64,000 nt of DNA from Ceratotherium simum simum (taxonomy: Eukaryota; Chordata; Mammalia; Perissodactyla; Rhinocerotidae): contig NW_004454217.1 in NCBI RefSeq assembly GCF_000283155.1, positions 620,371-684,370 on the forward strand, in the 5' to 3' direction. Below are positions 11,065 to 24,149 of this stretch, piece by piece. Below the pieces are notes generated by a model. It made no database searches, was not told where the DNA came from, and saw only the letters and a program-made list of their open reading frames with translations. The position numbers and the translations under genes are program-made. Each line of letters starts with the position of its first letter. Position 1 is the stretch's first letter.

Positions 11065-12635
11065 TTATAGGTTAGATCGACATGATGACTCTGACGTCTT
11101 CCATTCAGCTGAAAAAACATAGAGACTTCATCCTCCATGATAAAATTCAGTTCGGATAATAATGGTGTTGAGTATGCCAATTAAAATGGCTCCCTGAATG
11201 TGAGGGAGTTTTAAAAAAAAGACCTACATTTGGCCCGCATGAAGATGACTGCTGATTAAATGCATGAAGAAAGCTGCACACGCACACTTGTTAATTCAGT
11301 GCTGGGGTTTTGAGTTTCGAATTAGTATCAAGTGCATCCTCCAGCCTTGCCTCCCCTCCATCCTGTATTTCTCAAGGCAGTCTTGAATACCTCTACATTA
11401 TTTACAAGCATCCCTGTGAACACTGGCCTTCCTTCAGATGCTTGGAGACAATTCCAATGCATGGTGTGTTTAGGGGCTCAGGGCAGAAACAGGAAGTGCA
11501 CACGAATTCTCTGTAGGGTGACCAGTCCCGGGTATAAAATTTTGTGTGTTCACAGTAGAGACATATAAAGGGCTACACAACAGATTCGGTCTGTAAACTT
11601 ATTTCCCCAACATCAGTGTGTAAAACAGCTTCAGGACTGTCAACCCATGGAAACCCACGTCCCTGGCTAAAGGAAAAGGTAAAAACTGACCACAGGGTCA
11701 AACTGGCTAAACAACGTACCACTGGCCCCATGGATTTAGAAAGTTACTAGATTGTTTTTGTTGTTGTTAACCACAGAAGAAAGGGCTTAAATTACACAGC
11801 ACTTAAAACAACAACAATGACAACAGCACTCTAGTCCACTTGTAGCCTAGTCTGAGGGACAGATGAATGGCCTCTGGCTGCTGTAGCAAAACGGAAGTAT
11901 TCTAGGCACCATATACTACAATTACAGCATTCCATTCCATGTTGTGCTTGGCTACCATATTCACAAATTCCCTACATCTTTAAAGTCACAATACAGTATT
12001 CCAGGAGAAAAACTGTAGCCAGCATTTATAAATTTGTAATGAACCATTAAATTATCAAACTCCAACTGCTGGCACCGACTTGAGGCTAATGATGCCACAT
12101 AGGAAGACAGGCAAACTGCAGGCCAACCTAGGAGGGTGCGCCTCTTGAGACATGCCCCCACTAAGGGTCTTTAGTATCCCAGAAACATGGAAGGTAAAGA
12201 GACAAAGAGGGAAGAGATCCAGAAACACTGCAGTGATCTGACGAAGGAGTGGACAATCACAGAAATGTGTCAGCACAAAAAGAGGCAGGGGGCAAACTGA
12301 GAGCCTCGTGGGAAGGCTGTCCCATCCACTGTGTAGGGGATTGTACCGGCTTACAAACAATGCCCCCCACTTCCAAAAGCATCTCCACAAATTAACATGG
12401 TAGGGAGATCAGATTCTGCATGAATGAAAATTTAAGACAAATATTCTCTGGTGGGAGAAAGATTAAGCTCCAGAATTCTAACAATCAACTGGTCCTGCTT
12501 CTATTAATTACTAGAAAAAGTGCTTTCAATAATGTACACAGAAAATATTTCAAAAGATATGTATCAAACTTCTAAAAGGAATTATCTTCAGAAAGGGGTC
12601 TGGGGAAGGGAAAAACATTCACTGTCCTCTTCTGT
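11065..12635. other. Intron 2 sequence without recognised features
   Basis: Open frames at 11310-11568 and 11961-12390 show no known domain. Nothing else recognised. Confidence 0.55.
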
Positions 12636-12639
12636 AGTG

Positions 12640-12785
12640 TTTGGATTTTTCTTTTAATTGAGATGTGAGTGACATATTGTATTAGTTTTAGGGGTACAAT
12701 GTAGGGATTTTTTTTTACAATGCATGCATTGTAATGTACAATGTACAATACAATGCATTATTTTATAATACATTTTAATGTAAAA
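12640..12785 (-). mobile_element. Small L1 3' UTR-like fragment ending in AT-rich palindromic sequence
   Basis: 'tttaattgagatgtgagtga' and 'attgtattagttttaggggt' match a common old L1 3' UTR stretch read in reverse. The right half is a local palindromic run described separately. Confidence 0.55.
12715..12734. repeat. 20-bp perfect palindrome
   Basis: TTACAATGCATGCATTGTAA reads the same on both strands, and near copies of ACAATG/ATGTACA continue to 12755. Confidence 0.9.
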
Positions 12786-12789
12786 TTCT

Positions 12790-14600
12790 TAAACACACAG
12801 CACTTTTCAGCAGGTATCACAGAAATTAGGGGGAAATTTTCCCCCAAATGAAGTGATATTTAGTAGCTCTGACCACGAATGGGTTCTTCAGTCTGACAAA
12901 TAAAAGCATCTAATTGCACTCAGACTTACACGAGGTGCTGCAGGGGATGCAGACAGAAATATTACTCATTGCACTGTCTTCAAGGAGTTTAGTAATCAGC
13001 TAGAGAGAATATGGATACACCCACCTTGAGCACACACATGAAACGAATGAGACTCAGCGGGTAAGGGGTACAGAATAATAAAGGCCAAAGAAGTTTCTTG
13101 AAAAGATCAGCGTGAACCACACACAAGCAAGGCGGCTCCATGGAGGAGCTGGGGCTCAAGCCGAGACAGTGGAGAGGGCTGGGGTTTCTGAAGACGTACG
13201 GGGTGATCTACTAGGTAACATGTAATGCAGGGAGGGTCTGGGGACCAGCAAATGGCCCAGCCTCTCCCTGACTAAAGTCCATCTGTTTCTCAAGATGCCC
13301 AGAAACAATCGTGTGGCTAATAAAGCAATTTCACATACATGTTCAAGAAATCTAAGGAGTCTGCAGAAACTTAAACCCGTATGGCAAAATTTTTATCAGC
13401 CTCATCCAACAACATGTGCCCATCACTCAATTATGTCACAACCTTAGGGTTCTGAAAATTCACAGGTTTGCAAGAAAGAGGTCAAAACTCAGAGCTCAGC
13501 AAATTCCCTTGAAGATTAACTAATGAGAATACAGAAGAGAGAAGCACTGTGGAAAACGGTTACGTTTATCGACTAGAAAATGAAGAGGCTAAGATTCAGG
13601 TTTGGGAGAAGTATCACAACACTTTTATGTAATACTGTTGCATACATTGCTTGTTTTATACACATGGTCTATTTCCCCAAAATAGATTACACGTGGGTAA
13701 GGGTCACGCCTATACAGCACTTGCGTCATTGTACTGCTAAAAAATCTGGAATGACACCCTATGACTGGGCACCTGTCATACTCTAAGAATGGCGGTGGTC
13801 TTTGAGGCTCCAAGAAGAAAGAATGGGATAGACTGTTTCCGAGTCACAAAATCACCAAGCAAATTCTCAACTTAATAACTTCGGTGCAAACTTAACATCT
13901 TATTAGAGGCATATTCTAAAGGCTGAAATGCTAATGTTTGTTTCTCTTTGTTAACTTTGTTTTTTCAAAGATCCTAAAGAAAGCTGTACATTACTGGTTG
14001 CTTTCTTCTTTAAGGAAGCAATTAGTCAATGGTGAATGTCACCTTGCCATTTTATAAAATAGTTTTATCTCTGAATCAAGAGCACCAGTCTATCTGAAAA
14101 TGTGCGGTGAACATTTATTGTTATTTATTGTCATCTGCCCAGTAACCACCCCTTTTTCGGGAACAGCTCCACGTGATTCCAGGGACAGCTGCCATGTTCT
14201 TACATCCCTCCACACCCCACACCACAGTTTACTGGTTCACGAGTAGCCCCCTGACCAAAGCCTAGTAAATTATAGCCTCCCTACCAAACACCCCCAATGT
14301 TTCCAACTGGAACTAGAAAAATGGGGAAAGTGGTGGACAGCAAAGTCTAGGGGCAGATGGCAACCATATTTCCTGTCATTTGGAAGACCACCTACAGGGG
14401 CAGAGACAGTTTACTCACACGGGGAATCTAAAGACAAGAGAGTGAAAGATGGAAAGCCTTAATTTCCATGGTTACAAGGCCTGTCTGCACCTTGCCCTTT
14501 CCTCAGATTGCCGGTTTAGCTCTTGATCACACAAGATACCCCAACATCTTTCCCCAAAAGTCCTAGTACAAAGTACCTTCCTTTACCACACCACAATTGT
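12790..14600. other. Intron 2 sequence without recognised features
   Basis: No gene seen. 13640-13790 has a faint look of an old L2-type end but cannot be called. Confidence 0.5.
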
Positions 14601-14620
14601 GCATTAGAAATGCCAACCAT

Positions 14621-14838
14621 TGGGCCGGCCCCATGGCTTAGCGGTTAAGTGCGCGCACGCTGCTGCTGGCGGCCCGGGTTCGGATACCGGTCGCGCACCG
14701 ACGCACCACTTCTCCAGCCATGCTGAGGCCGTGTCCCACATACAGCAACTAGAAGGATGTGCAACTATGACATAGAACTATCTACTGGGGCTTTGGGGGA
14801 AAAAATAAATAAATAAAAAATTATATTAAAAAAAAAAA
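14621..14838 (+). mobile_element. ERE-type SINE, 'acagcaactag' subfamily
   Basis: Complete copy: head gggccggccccatggcttag, body to 'tactggggctttggggg', then a taaataaa-rich and poly(A) tail. AGAAATGCCAACCAT is duplicated exactly at 14606-14620 and 14839-14853. Confidence 0.93.
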
Positions 14839-14854
14839 AGAAATGCCAACCATA

Positions 14855-16150
14855 GCCTCCAACTGCCAGCCCGATGTCCTCTAAGCCATGGATGGATGGG
14901 AATAGTGTTTTATATATATGGCTTCCTGCTCTTCACCGATGTTGTGGGTACCTCTTCTAAAGGGAATTATTTGTAAATATCCAGTTGGCCATGACCTGGT
15001 ACAAAAAGATTATCTGGGCCAATCAGAGCTCCATCTCCATGCTCAAACTCACAGAAATTTGAACTAGAGAAAACCAGGATATTGAGTCACTGAGCAATGA
15101 GGTCAAAAGAGAAAAGATTGGCAAGACACAGAGTTAAACTACAGTACACCAAAGCCATGTGTGAGCTGAGTTGTGAGGGTGCAGATACCATTACAATGCA
15201 GCAGGCTCCAATGAATGAGGCATACAGCTGACCCAAAAGATGAAGAACGCCTCCAGCCCTACAGCAGCATCAGTCACTCATGGATCTCTGGGTCTCATGC
15301 ACCTGAAACTCTGCACTAACCTCCTCTTCTCCCCTACTCCACCACACACGTATCTTTTTTTATTCAGATAACTCAAGTGAATCTCTGTTCCTGACAACCA
15401 GAAAAGACTAACCAAAAACAATTTTGAAGGCAGGATTCTTTTCAGAGAAGGCAATCAGCAGACACAGACTAAATGCTTGTTACCTTGTTACCCAGACTCC
15501 TCCCATTGGATTACTATTTAATGTGATCATGTCAAAACTGACGAATATACAGTTTAATCATCATAACCATCTTCTTTAATCAACTTGGTGTCCAAAATCA
15601 AAATGTAATTTAAGAAACTAACATCTACTCAACACCAATTTTCTTTACAAATTAGAAAATTAAATTGAATAGTATAACTGAAGATGGTGGTTAAAAAGAA
15701 CCTTAGATATTTGAATTGCATTGTTAATATAAAACTTACTTCATGACTTTCAGTTTGTTCTTATCATGTGATATGTTTTATTTGCAAGTGTACAGGACTT
15801 TATAAATGCCCTGTATATAAATTACATTTTTTCTTTTTCTTTTCCTACAATGGTACCTACTAACAGGTCCATTTGGGTAGAAAATTGGCAAAGGAGTTAA
15901 ACTGTGTAAGTGTGTTTAATAAAAGCAACAAATATGACCATGAGACACTAAACATCTACTAGTAGGCTTTTTTGATGACCACATCCGGGTAAATGAAAAA
16001 GTTCGTAAGTCTACAGTACTCTCAGATGCCTACAACGGATCTGCCATCTGTTCCCAGGCAACTGCCAAATAAAAATCACAGTATTATGATGTTGGCAGCC
16101 TTCACAGAATTTTTTCTGTTCTTTATCACTAATTCACCACTATTACTTAT
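14855..16150. other. Intron 2 sequence, possible old repeat at left
   Basis: Apart from a possible LTR-like scrap near 14990-15130, nothing is recognised. The right half is AT-rich. Confidence 0.5.
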
Positions 16151-16154
16151 ATAA

Positions 16155-16508
16155 AAGAGCAGAGGGAGAAATGAGGTACTGATACATGCTACAACATGGA
16201 TGAAACTTGAAAATGTTTTGCTTAGTGAAAGAAACCAGTCACAAAAGGCCACATGTTGTATGATTCCATTTATATGAAATGTCCAGAACAGGCAAATCCA
16301 TAGAGTCAGAAAGTGGTTGCCTGGGACTAGGGGAGGTAAAAACGAGAAGTGACTGCTAATGTGTATGGATTTCTTTTTGGGGTGATAAAAATGTTCTGGA
16401 ATTAGTGGTGGTTGTTGCACAACTCTGTGAGTATATTAAAAACCACTGAACTGTATAGTTTACAGGGGTAAATTTTATGTAAATTATATCTCAATAAACC
16501 TGATATTT
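16155..16508 (+). mobile_element. Old L1M 3' end fragment
   Basis: It contains diverged versions of the same L1 3' motifs ('ctacaacatggatgaaactt', 'tgattccatttatatgaaat', 'tggttgcctgggactagggg', 'ccactgaactgtatag') and ends near 'caataaacctgatattt'. It is more diverged than the copy at 4825. Confidence 0.88.
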
Positions 16509-16509
16509 A

Positions 16510-18830
16510 AGAGACAGACAGATGGCTGGGGAGGGGGGCACATATGCAGAGAGAGCCAGGAAAAGCATAAGAAAGGAGAAAAATCATAAGTTTTTCCTCT
16601 TTTGCTTACCCAGGAAGCCCCCAACAAAAGAGAGGTTATATTCCCTAAGTTTAATCATAAATCAACCATAAAATTTATCATCATAGCAATGATGATTGGC
16701 GTTCCTCAAAAGTAGAGACTGACTTAAGGAAATATTCTGGTGGGGTGGGAAGAGGAGTTAAGACAAAGGCTAAGTGTGGAGTAAGAGATGAATAAGGGAA
16801 TGAGGATCAAGAGAACTTCTCTGACGTGACTAAGGAATGAGAACTTGGGCTCTAGAAGACTGAGGGGCAGGAATGGGGGCTGGGTTAGGAAGAGGGAATG
16901 GTGTGTGCTTAAGAGGCCTGATGAAGGAGAGGAACAGCAGGCTGGTTCTCCCAGCTAGGATTGTTCACCTCAGCTACTATGGGATTTCAGCCCTCGCTGA
17001 GGTGAGAAGAGAATCTGAGGAATCTAAGGAACAGCAGCAGGAATCCAAGCTTCCAAAAGTGGGGAGGGAGTCATTTACAGCAGTAAGAAGAAAAGGAGGG
17101 GAAGGAAACCTGAGGAAGCTGTACCCAAAAGAGAAAGAAAAGATTCCTGCATTCCTGTGGTCAGGAAACTGCTGAAGCCATGTGTACACAGAAAGTAAAT
17201 TGAGGGCATAATCTGAGACTACATGTGATGACCTAAACAGACATTCTCTTCAACAACTTTAATGAACCTGATATGAAACGCTCTTTCAGATTCAGAATTC
17301 ACAAATAATGGGTGGTGTATTTACTATGCATTACGGACCATGCCTCTCTCACAAATAATCCCAAATAATGCATAATTTAGGGAACAGCTTCAAGAGTGGA
17401 TGAGGAAAATAATGGGTAGCTATTAAATCTCTGTTAATCCTGACTATAAAAATCCATTCCTTCATGCAAGAAGCCTTTCCCTGGGGTTATAAAAGTGTTC
17501 CATATGAACAGGGAAGTGAGTATGCAAATAAGGAAAGCTCTAGCTTAATTTTCGAGGAATGAGTCCAAGCTTCAAGTGGTGTATCATCTTGAGAAGCCGA
17601 AAGTGGACTATTTTAATGAGAGGGGTCCCTCAGAGACTTGGCGGCTGGCCCCTTCTATTTTGCTGCAGTGGAAACTGAAGCAGTCGTGCCAAGGTTCAAG
17701 CCCCAGTCTCTCTCCCTCTTTACATTACTCAACCCATCCTCTTAAAATGACTTCGGTTTTCTTCCTCTTGTGATCAATCCTTCCCTTGAAATTACTAGAG
17801 CAGTAATTGCCTATACTACTTTCTTGGCACTTGCATACATGTTTAGTTAACATTTCATGTAAATAGGTTTTATCTTTCTAATTAGACAGTTCCAGACCAT
17901 CTTTTATAGATCTCTTTATATATTCAACAGCAAGCTGGCTCTGTACTGTCACTAGAAGAAAGTCAAATATTTTACATACATATTTATTTGTTTACTCATT
18001 TTGGCAGGGGGTGGTTGACTGAATTAATGGCCTTATTCTGGAAAGTTTCTAAGTAAAACCACTATATTATAGGAGATCATAAAAAAATATAAAGCCAATA
18101 TCTAAACTAGCTAATTAAAAACTCGTGACTGTAGGTAGAAAAGACATTAGGACATCTCTCAAAAGAGGTAAACTTAAAAATCTTTTATGGTTTTAAAATA
18201 AGTTTTCCTCCATCTATGTGCAGATCTGTCTATCTTAGGATTAAGTAAATAATTTAAGTACAATAATGATAGCTTGAAATTTACAGTCAACTGGGAGAAA
18301 ATGATGGCAAGTTCTGCTCTAATTCTCAGGACAGAATCCAGCTCTTTTCCTCCTGAGAAAACTGTGCCTGATTTTTTTTAATCTGTAACTACAGAATTTT
18401 TAGGATATACTTTTCAAGCGTTCCCGTTAATTTTAATTAGCACTAGAGAGCTAATTTAGGCCAGGAGAAATCTTCTACCTTCCTGGAGATTACAAATTAA
18501 AAGGTCCAAACAGTGATAGGGGCTGAAGGGCAGGGGTAGGTCTCAATCACCTCCACGTGGAGGAGGATCCACCCAGGCAGGGGCTGTAATGAGGCCAAGG
18601 ATTACAGGAAGAATGTGTCCCTCCTGCCAGGTGACAGCACTAGACTCAGTTTGGGCAGAACATTAAGCCTTCTTAGGTGTCAAGATATCAAACATAAACT
18701 GTGACCTACTTACTGGGGGGGAAAGGGCAGACTAACATTTTAAGGAGAGACAAAACGTTGATTTTCGTTTTGATGCGAATACTCAAGGATAACAGGATTT
18801 GAATATTAAGTGAGAACACGTAGGCCATGT
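16510..18830. other. Intron 2 sequence without recognised features
   Basis: A purine-rich stretch lies at 16730-17130 (many GAGGAA/AAGGAG words), which explains the overlapping open frames there. No gene seen. Confidence 0.55.
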
Positions 18831-18834
18831 CCCA

Positions 18835-19002
18835 GGAAAGTGTTTCTCAAAATGTACCATATGCAGTAAAAATGCAGATTCCTGTGCTCCCTCCCACAGT
18901 AGTGAATCTCAATTTATGTGGAAGGGGGGACCTTGGAATACACCTTATTAAATAAGTGTGCTATTGAGTCTTCTGCACCCAAAAACAGTGCTTGAGAACA
19001 GT
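18835..19002 (+). mobile_element. MER5-like hAT element (decayed)
   Basis: 'aagtgtttctcaaaatgtac', 'cagattcctgtgctccctcc' and a closing 'cttgagaacagtg' follow the MER5/Charlie MITE layout with many changes. Confidence 0.6.
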
Positions 19003-19299
19003 GTCAATGTTTTCAATTGAAAGAGAAGTGTAGATATTGTGGAGGATCTGTCTTTGTTGCTACTTTGCACCCATTTAATAAAAGTTTAGTATTGGAAAGC
19101 ACAAAAAGGAGAAGTGTTTGTTTTTAGAATAATTCAATTGATGCATCACTCATCAGAATTTAAATTCACATTTAGCCAAGTGGCCAACTAATTACTGCTT
19201 CATAAATATACCCGAGACCAAACACCTGATAGATATTTTAAAGCCCATATTTACTTGGCAATTTTAGCCAATAAAAGTGTCTATGTGAAGGCACTGGAG

Positions 19300-19560
19300 C
19301 TGCACTGTCCAAATTGGTAGCCAATGGCCACATATGACTACTGACCATGTGAAATGCAGGTAGTAAAATACATACTGGATTTTAAAGATTTAGTATAAAA
19401 AAATGTAAAGTATCTTGCTAATAACTTTTTATACTGATTACATGTTGATATGATAACATTTTGGATAACCTGATTAACTGAAACACCTTAGTTAGAAAAT
19501 TTAAAACATCTTACCTACATGTGGCTAGTATTATATTTCTTTTGGACAGCACTGATCTAG
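19300..19560 (+). mobile_element. 'cactgtccaa...agccacatgtgg' DNA-transposon MITE, copy 1
   Basis: It starts 'gcactgtccaaattggtagc' and 'caatggccacatatgactac' and ends 'acatgtggctagtattatat ... ttggacagcactga'. The two ends are inverted relative to each other (cactgtccaa / ttggacagca), as in a hAT-type MITE. I know the repeat type but do not assign a family name. Confidence 0.75.
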
Positions 19561-19894
19561 ATATTTAAAGTACATTACTGCTTTAGCTGACTAAATGTTC
19601 ACCAAAATTCTTAGTCACTCAAATAAACATGTATGTTTAAAGGGAATCTGGCTTATACATACAGCCACTAATAACTGTTATTTACTCTATACAGGTAACG
19701 TAAAAGATACAAGTAGATGCTTTCACCTCATTTCCCTACGGCTATCAGCTGTCCTTGATTCCCCCATAACCATGTAAACTCAAGATCAATTTCTTTTGCC
19801 ATGTCCTTAGCTTAGCAGAAAGGCTCTTATGCAAAATTTTAACTCATAAATGTTGATGAGTGACAACTCCCAAAGTAATCTCGTTTTTAATTTG

Positions 19895-20152
19895 TCTTTT
19901 TTTTTTCCCCGATTGGCCCTGGGCTAACATCTGTTGCCAATCTTCCTCTTTTTTTCTTTTTTCTCCCCAAAGCTCCAGTACATAGTTGTATATTCTAGTT
20001 GTATGTCCTTCTAGTTCTTCTATGTGGGACATTGCCTCAGCGTGGCTTGATGAGCTGTGAGTAGGTCCATGCCCAGGATCCAAACCGGCGAACCCCAGGC
20101 CGCCGAAGGGGAATGCACGAACTTAACCGCCATGCCACCAGGCTGGCCCTGT
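19895..20152 (-). mobile_element. Older, diverged ERE-type SINE
   Basis: The minus strand shows a tRNA-like head (agggccagcctggtggcatg, near 20150) and a decayed B box. The body reads 'cccacatagaagaactagaa' and is followed by one gatgttagcccagggcc module. Many differences from the young copies and no clear target duplication suggest an older insertion or older subfamily. Confidence 0.85.
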
Positions 20153-20274
20153 CATTTTTTCTTAATACTCTTTTCATACACAGGCTTTCTCCTACCATCT
20201 CTCTATGCCATTATTTTTTGGGAAAGAATCAAAACTTCTGAATGTGATATTAGATGGTAAGATGCTTTCATGCA

Positions 20275-20420
20275 TTTTTTTTTTAATTACAAAATAGTTC
20301 AGATTTTATTTCAGGAAAAAATTCAAATAAGGTAAGGAAAAAGGAGAGTCATTCAGAAATACACACTGAATATTTTGGTGTATGTCTTCCTAATTTTTTA
20401 AATTTACTATTTGAGTGTTG
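20275..20420. mobile_element. L1ME-like 3' fragment
   Basis: T run, then 'ttaattacaaaatagttcag' and 'gaatattttggtgtatgtct'. The order of motifs resembles an old L1ME-type 3' region ('aattataaaagtaatacatg ... tttggtgtatttccttc'). It is weak and short. Confidence 0.5.
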
Positions 20421-20424
20421 ATAT

Positions 20425-21335
20425 AAAGATATTAATTCTTAGTATTTTCAAGCTAAATGTTACACTTTTTAAAAGACTACTTCCCCTAATTTGTGTTGAT
20501 TCCACAAAATATAACCTACAACCATAAACATCCATCATTTGTAAAAAGAAAACATTTACCTTTTACATTTCCTTAAAAGATTCAACTTTTATGTTTTATT
20601 TTTATTTAAAATAAAATGCTGGTTTCCAAAAAGTCTAGCTTATTTTGAGCCATTTTCATCATCACATGTTCCACACTACTGAGGCGATTCGGTCAGAGGT
20701 CAGGAACGTGAGTATGCCATCATGGGATGCAGGAAATCATTTACAGAATGCATAAAAATCACTTCACAGCACTCTGCCTCAAGGCTGAACTGGCATGACA
20801 TGATCTCTCTGCTACACAACATGATGGACCCATGCTCTTTTTATCTTGCTTCTGAACTATAAACGGTAACTCATTTAATTTTAGGCATAAGTATATATCT
20901 CACTAGCCTCATACATATAAAATTTTTGAATATGTGGCAACAGTCAATATTAACTCTAATTATTTTCTAAAATATCCCTAAGTCTTTCATTTTTACAAGC
21001 TGAAGATTTGAGAGACTCCCTCTTCACCCAACCCGTGTGAGGGGGAAGCTTTCAGATGAAGTTTTTCTCACTTTGAGAAAAAGCTGCTGTTTTCAATCCC
21101 ACCAGGAGATGCTCTAGGTGGATTACAAAGATAGGAGAGTTCATTCCTTGTGCTTCCACTTGGTGTTTCCCTCTGATGTTTCTAACTACTAAGGAGCAGG
21201 AGGGGTGATGAGTGACTGAGATATGAGTCAGAGTTAATTTTCAAGCAAAAAAGTTTAATGAGAATGGAAAGAGTCAAAGCTCATTGGGCAATGGAAGTGA
21301 CCCAACTCCAGACTCTTTCATCTTCGTGATGATAA
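20425..21335. other. Intron 2 sequence without recognised features
   Basis: AT-rich. Nothing recognised. The stretches 22205-22865, 23060-23424 and 23645-24149 are similar. Confidence 0.5.
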
Positions 21336-21339
21336 ATCA

Positions 21340-22200
21340 GCACCAGACAAGTGATTGCAGGCCTGATTTCTACATTTAAAAAAAATGGACATGTTACACA
21401 CTATACCAGAGAAGCCATCTCCCCTGTGAAACAGCTTACTGAGTCTGATACTTCGACAACAAATGGGCGTCCTAAAATTCAATTCAATTCTGACACTAAC
21501 TACCCGGAGTTAGTGCAGACCCGTCAGTTAAGGACTCAGTCTCACAATAATGCCCCCACTTCAGATGCCAGTCTCCAGTCCCAGACCACTGTATGTCTGA
21601 ATGACTGGCTATAAATTCAGGGGTTCCCATGACCACACCTGCTCAGGCTCAATAATTTGCTAGAACAACTCACAGAACTCATGAAAACATTGTACTTATG
21701 TTTGCTGGTTTATTATAAAGGATATAATTCAGGAACAGCCAAATGGAAGAGGTACGTAGGGTAAGGTATGGTGGGGGACAGAACTTCCAGGCCCTCTCAG
21801 GGCGTACCACCCTTCCAGCAACACTGATGCGTTCCCCAACCCAAAAGCTCTCCAAACCCTGTTGTTTAGGGGTTTTTGTGGAAGTTTCATTATGTAGGCA
21901 AAACTGATTAAATCATTGGCCACTGGTGACTGAACTCAATCTCCAAGCCCCGCTACCCGCATTTCTCACTGGTGAGTGGGTAGACCTGAAAGTTCCCACC
22001 TTCTAAATCAGTTGGTCTTTCCAGTGACCATCCCTATCCTAAGGCTACATAGGGGTCTCACCCTAAGCCACCTCCTAAATACAAGTGTGATCAAAGGGAC
22101 TCTTTATGAATAACAAAAGACAGAAAATTCCAAGGGTTTTAGAAGCTCTGTGCCAGTAACTAGAAACAGAGAACAAATTTACTTCTTATTATACCACACT
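21340..22200 (+). mobile_element. Solo ERVL-type LTR (MLT2/MER21-like)
   Basis: A long LTR text is recognisable: 'aataatttgctagaacaact', 'cacagaactcatgaaaacat', 'ataattcaggaacagccaaa', 'aaatcattggccactggtga', 'ccaagggttttagaagctct', and the end 'ttacttcttattataccaca'. No internal gag/pol/env sequence is attached, so it is a solo or broken LTR. The exact family is unsure. Confidence 0.78.
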
Positions 22201-22867
22201 GAGTTAAAAGCAATTCCTGAACATGAAGAGGATGAAGGCAAGTAAAACTGAAATTAAGAAGGTTTTTACAACTCACCAGGAGAATATATATACTGCAGCC
22301 TAATAACAAAAAGTACCTGTAAATTGGATAAAAATTAGTAGCAAGTAGTTTACCTCACCTTATTTCCTAAGAGATACAGACATTTAAATCTACTTAGAAA
22401 AGGACAACACAAGGTAATGGTTATACTATCTATACACAATGCACTGCACTGTAAAAAGATGAATTCCTGCATTGACGTCTTTTGTAAATCACCTCAGAAT
22501 TCAGATTGAAGTCTAGACAAGACTCAACATGGAGAACACCTTAGAGAGACAGGAAACTTGAAATGTATGTTTCTACTGCTCTAATAAGCTTTCCCACTTC
22601 AGAACATGCATTTGTAACAGAAACCCTCCAACAACACTCCCCCACGCTGAGCCTATCACTATATTACTGCCCTATGCAAGTCAGGAAGATATTTCCCTTT
22701 TCTTAAAATCAGGTGGCCAGCCTTTCACACCACTCCCACATTAAAGTGTATCTTGAAGACAACACTGGTGAGTTTGATGCTTGAATTCTCCCTAGACTTT
22801 AGCTGGGTCTAGATGAAATGGTCTCAGTCACCCAAGGAAGTAAACCAGATGACCGTCAATACCCTAT

Positions 22868-23055
22868 ACCAGTCTCAAAATGTGACTCCCCAGGCCAGTT
22901 GCATCAGTGTCACCTGGGAACCTGTTAGAAACGCATATTATCAAGCCCCATCCTAGACTGACTGAATTACAAACTCTGGAGGTAGGGCCCAGCAATCTAT
23001 GCTTTAACAAGCCCTCCAGGTGATTCTGATGCATGCTCAAATTCTAGAACCACTG
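22868..23055 (+). mobile_element. MER5A-like hAT MITE
   Basis: 'cagtgtcacctgggaacctg', 'tctggaggtagggcccagca', 'tgctttaacaagccctccag', 'gtgattctgatgcatgctca' and the end 'agaaccactg' match MER5A over its whole length. Confidence 0.9.
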
Positions 23056-23424
23056 TTCTAGACACTGCTGGACTGTTCTATTACTCCTGTTATCAGCATA
23101 TAAGATTTCTTAGAGAGCTCAGATTTTTCTGTCCCACAGAACAGGGAAGTCAGATAAGATAATTTCCTCCAGTAAAGGGATAGTTCTCCTTATTATCTTC
23201 TGGATTCACGGAAAGCAATTCTTTTTTTCAACATCATTTAACCTGGAGGCAGCATGCTTTCTTTTCAGTAACTTCTCATGGTCACTCATTGCTTCTTGGA
23301 GGCCACAGGATGCACTCCTGAGCGTTTTAACATGTTTGAATTACACATCATCAATACTCTACACCAATGAGTTCTGAGTCATTTTGTATTTTACGGAATA
23401 TAGAAAAATAGTTGAATATACACT

Positions 23425-23640
23425 CTGGAGCCAGTCTGCCTTCAACCACTTAACAAAAGTGTAACCTTGGGCAAGTTACGTAATCTTCTGTGCCTCAGTT
23501 TTCTCATCTATACATTGTAGATAATAATAATCTCTCTCATATGGTTATTATGAGATTAACTGTTAACATATGCAATGCATTCAGAACAGTGCCTGGAACA
23601 CAGTAAGCATCATATTAAGTGCTTACTAATATTATAATAA
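23425..23640 (+). mobile_element. MIR SINE, long copy
   Basis: 'ctctggagccagtctgcctt', 'aaccttgggcaagttacgta', 'tgcctcagttttctcatcta', 'agataataataatctctctc', 'cagtgcctggaacacagtaa' follow MIR closely. Confidence 0.9.
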
Positions 23641-24149
23641 TTACAATTGTTTAGGGACCTGGATAACACTGAGGGAAACACATTCTAGGAAGTGTCAGGA
23701 CAACTGATCAATACTAACGACACCTGGGGGAATCTCCTCTGGACTAGTAGGAAAGATCAGATACAAAGAGCAAAGAATTGCCCTGCAGTTTGCAAGTAAA
23801 ATCCTCCTTAAAAGGGAAATAATACATGGTAGCCTGGAACTAGAAAGAAAATGACTCACGAGCAAAGGTAACTGGCCCCACTATCATACTGGCCTAAAGG
23901 CTCAAATGAAGATTCAAGAAAAGAGAGATAGAGATTAAAAGTACAAACCAATCCACTAGCGAAAGCCAGGATCATGATTTCCATAAGGTTCCATTTAATC
24001 AGTAAGCTAGAAAATAAAGATCCAATTCTAGAGTGACTATCTGGGTAAACATTCATTTATGCTCATAAACAGGGCAAGCTCAAGAAAGATCTTTAAATCA
24101 CCACCACTCAAGAAACATTATCCTAAGCAGCTGAATAATTTTCCTATAG

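Noticed and set aside
21340..22200. Endogenous retrovirus with coding capacity
   Set aside because: Only LTR sequence is present. No gag, pol or env remnant is next to it, nor next to the LTRs at 34195 and 61865.
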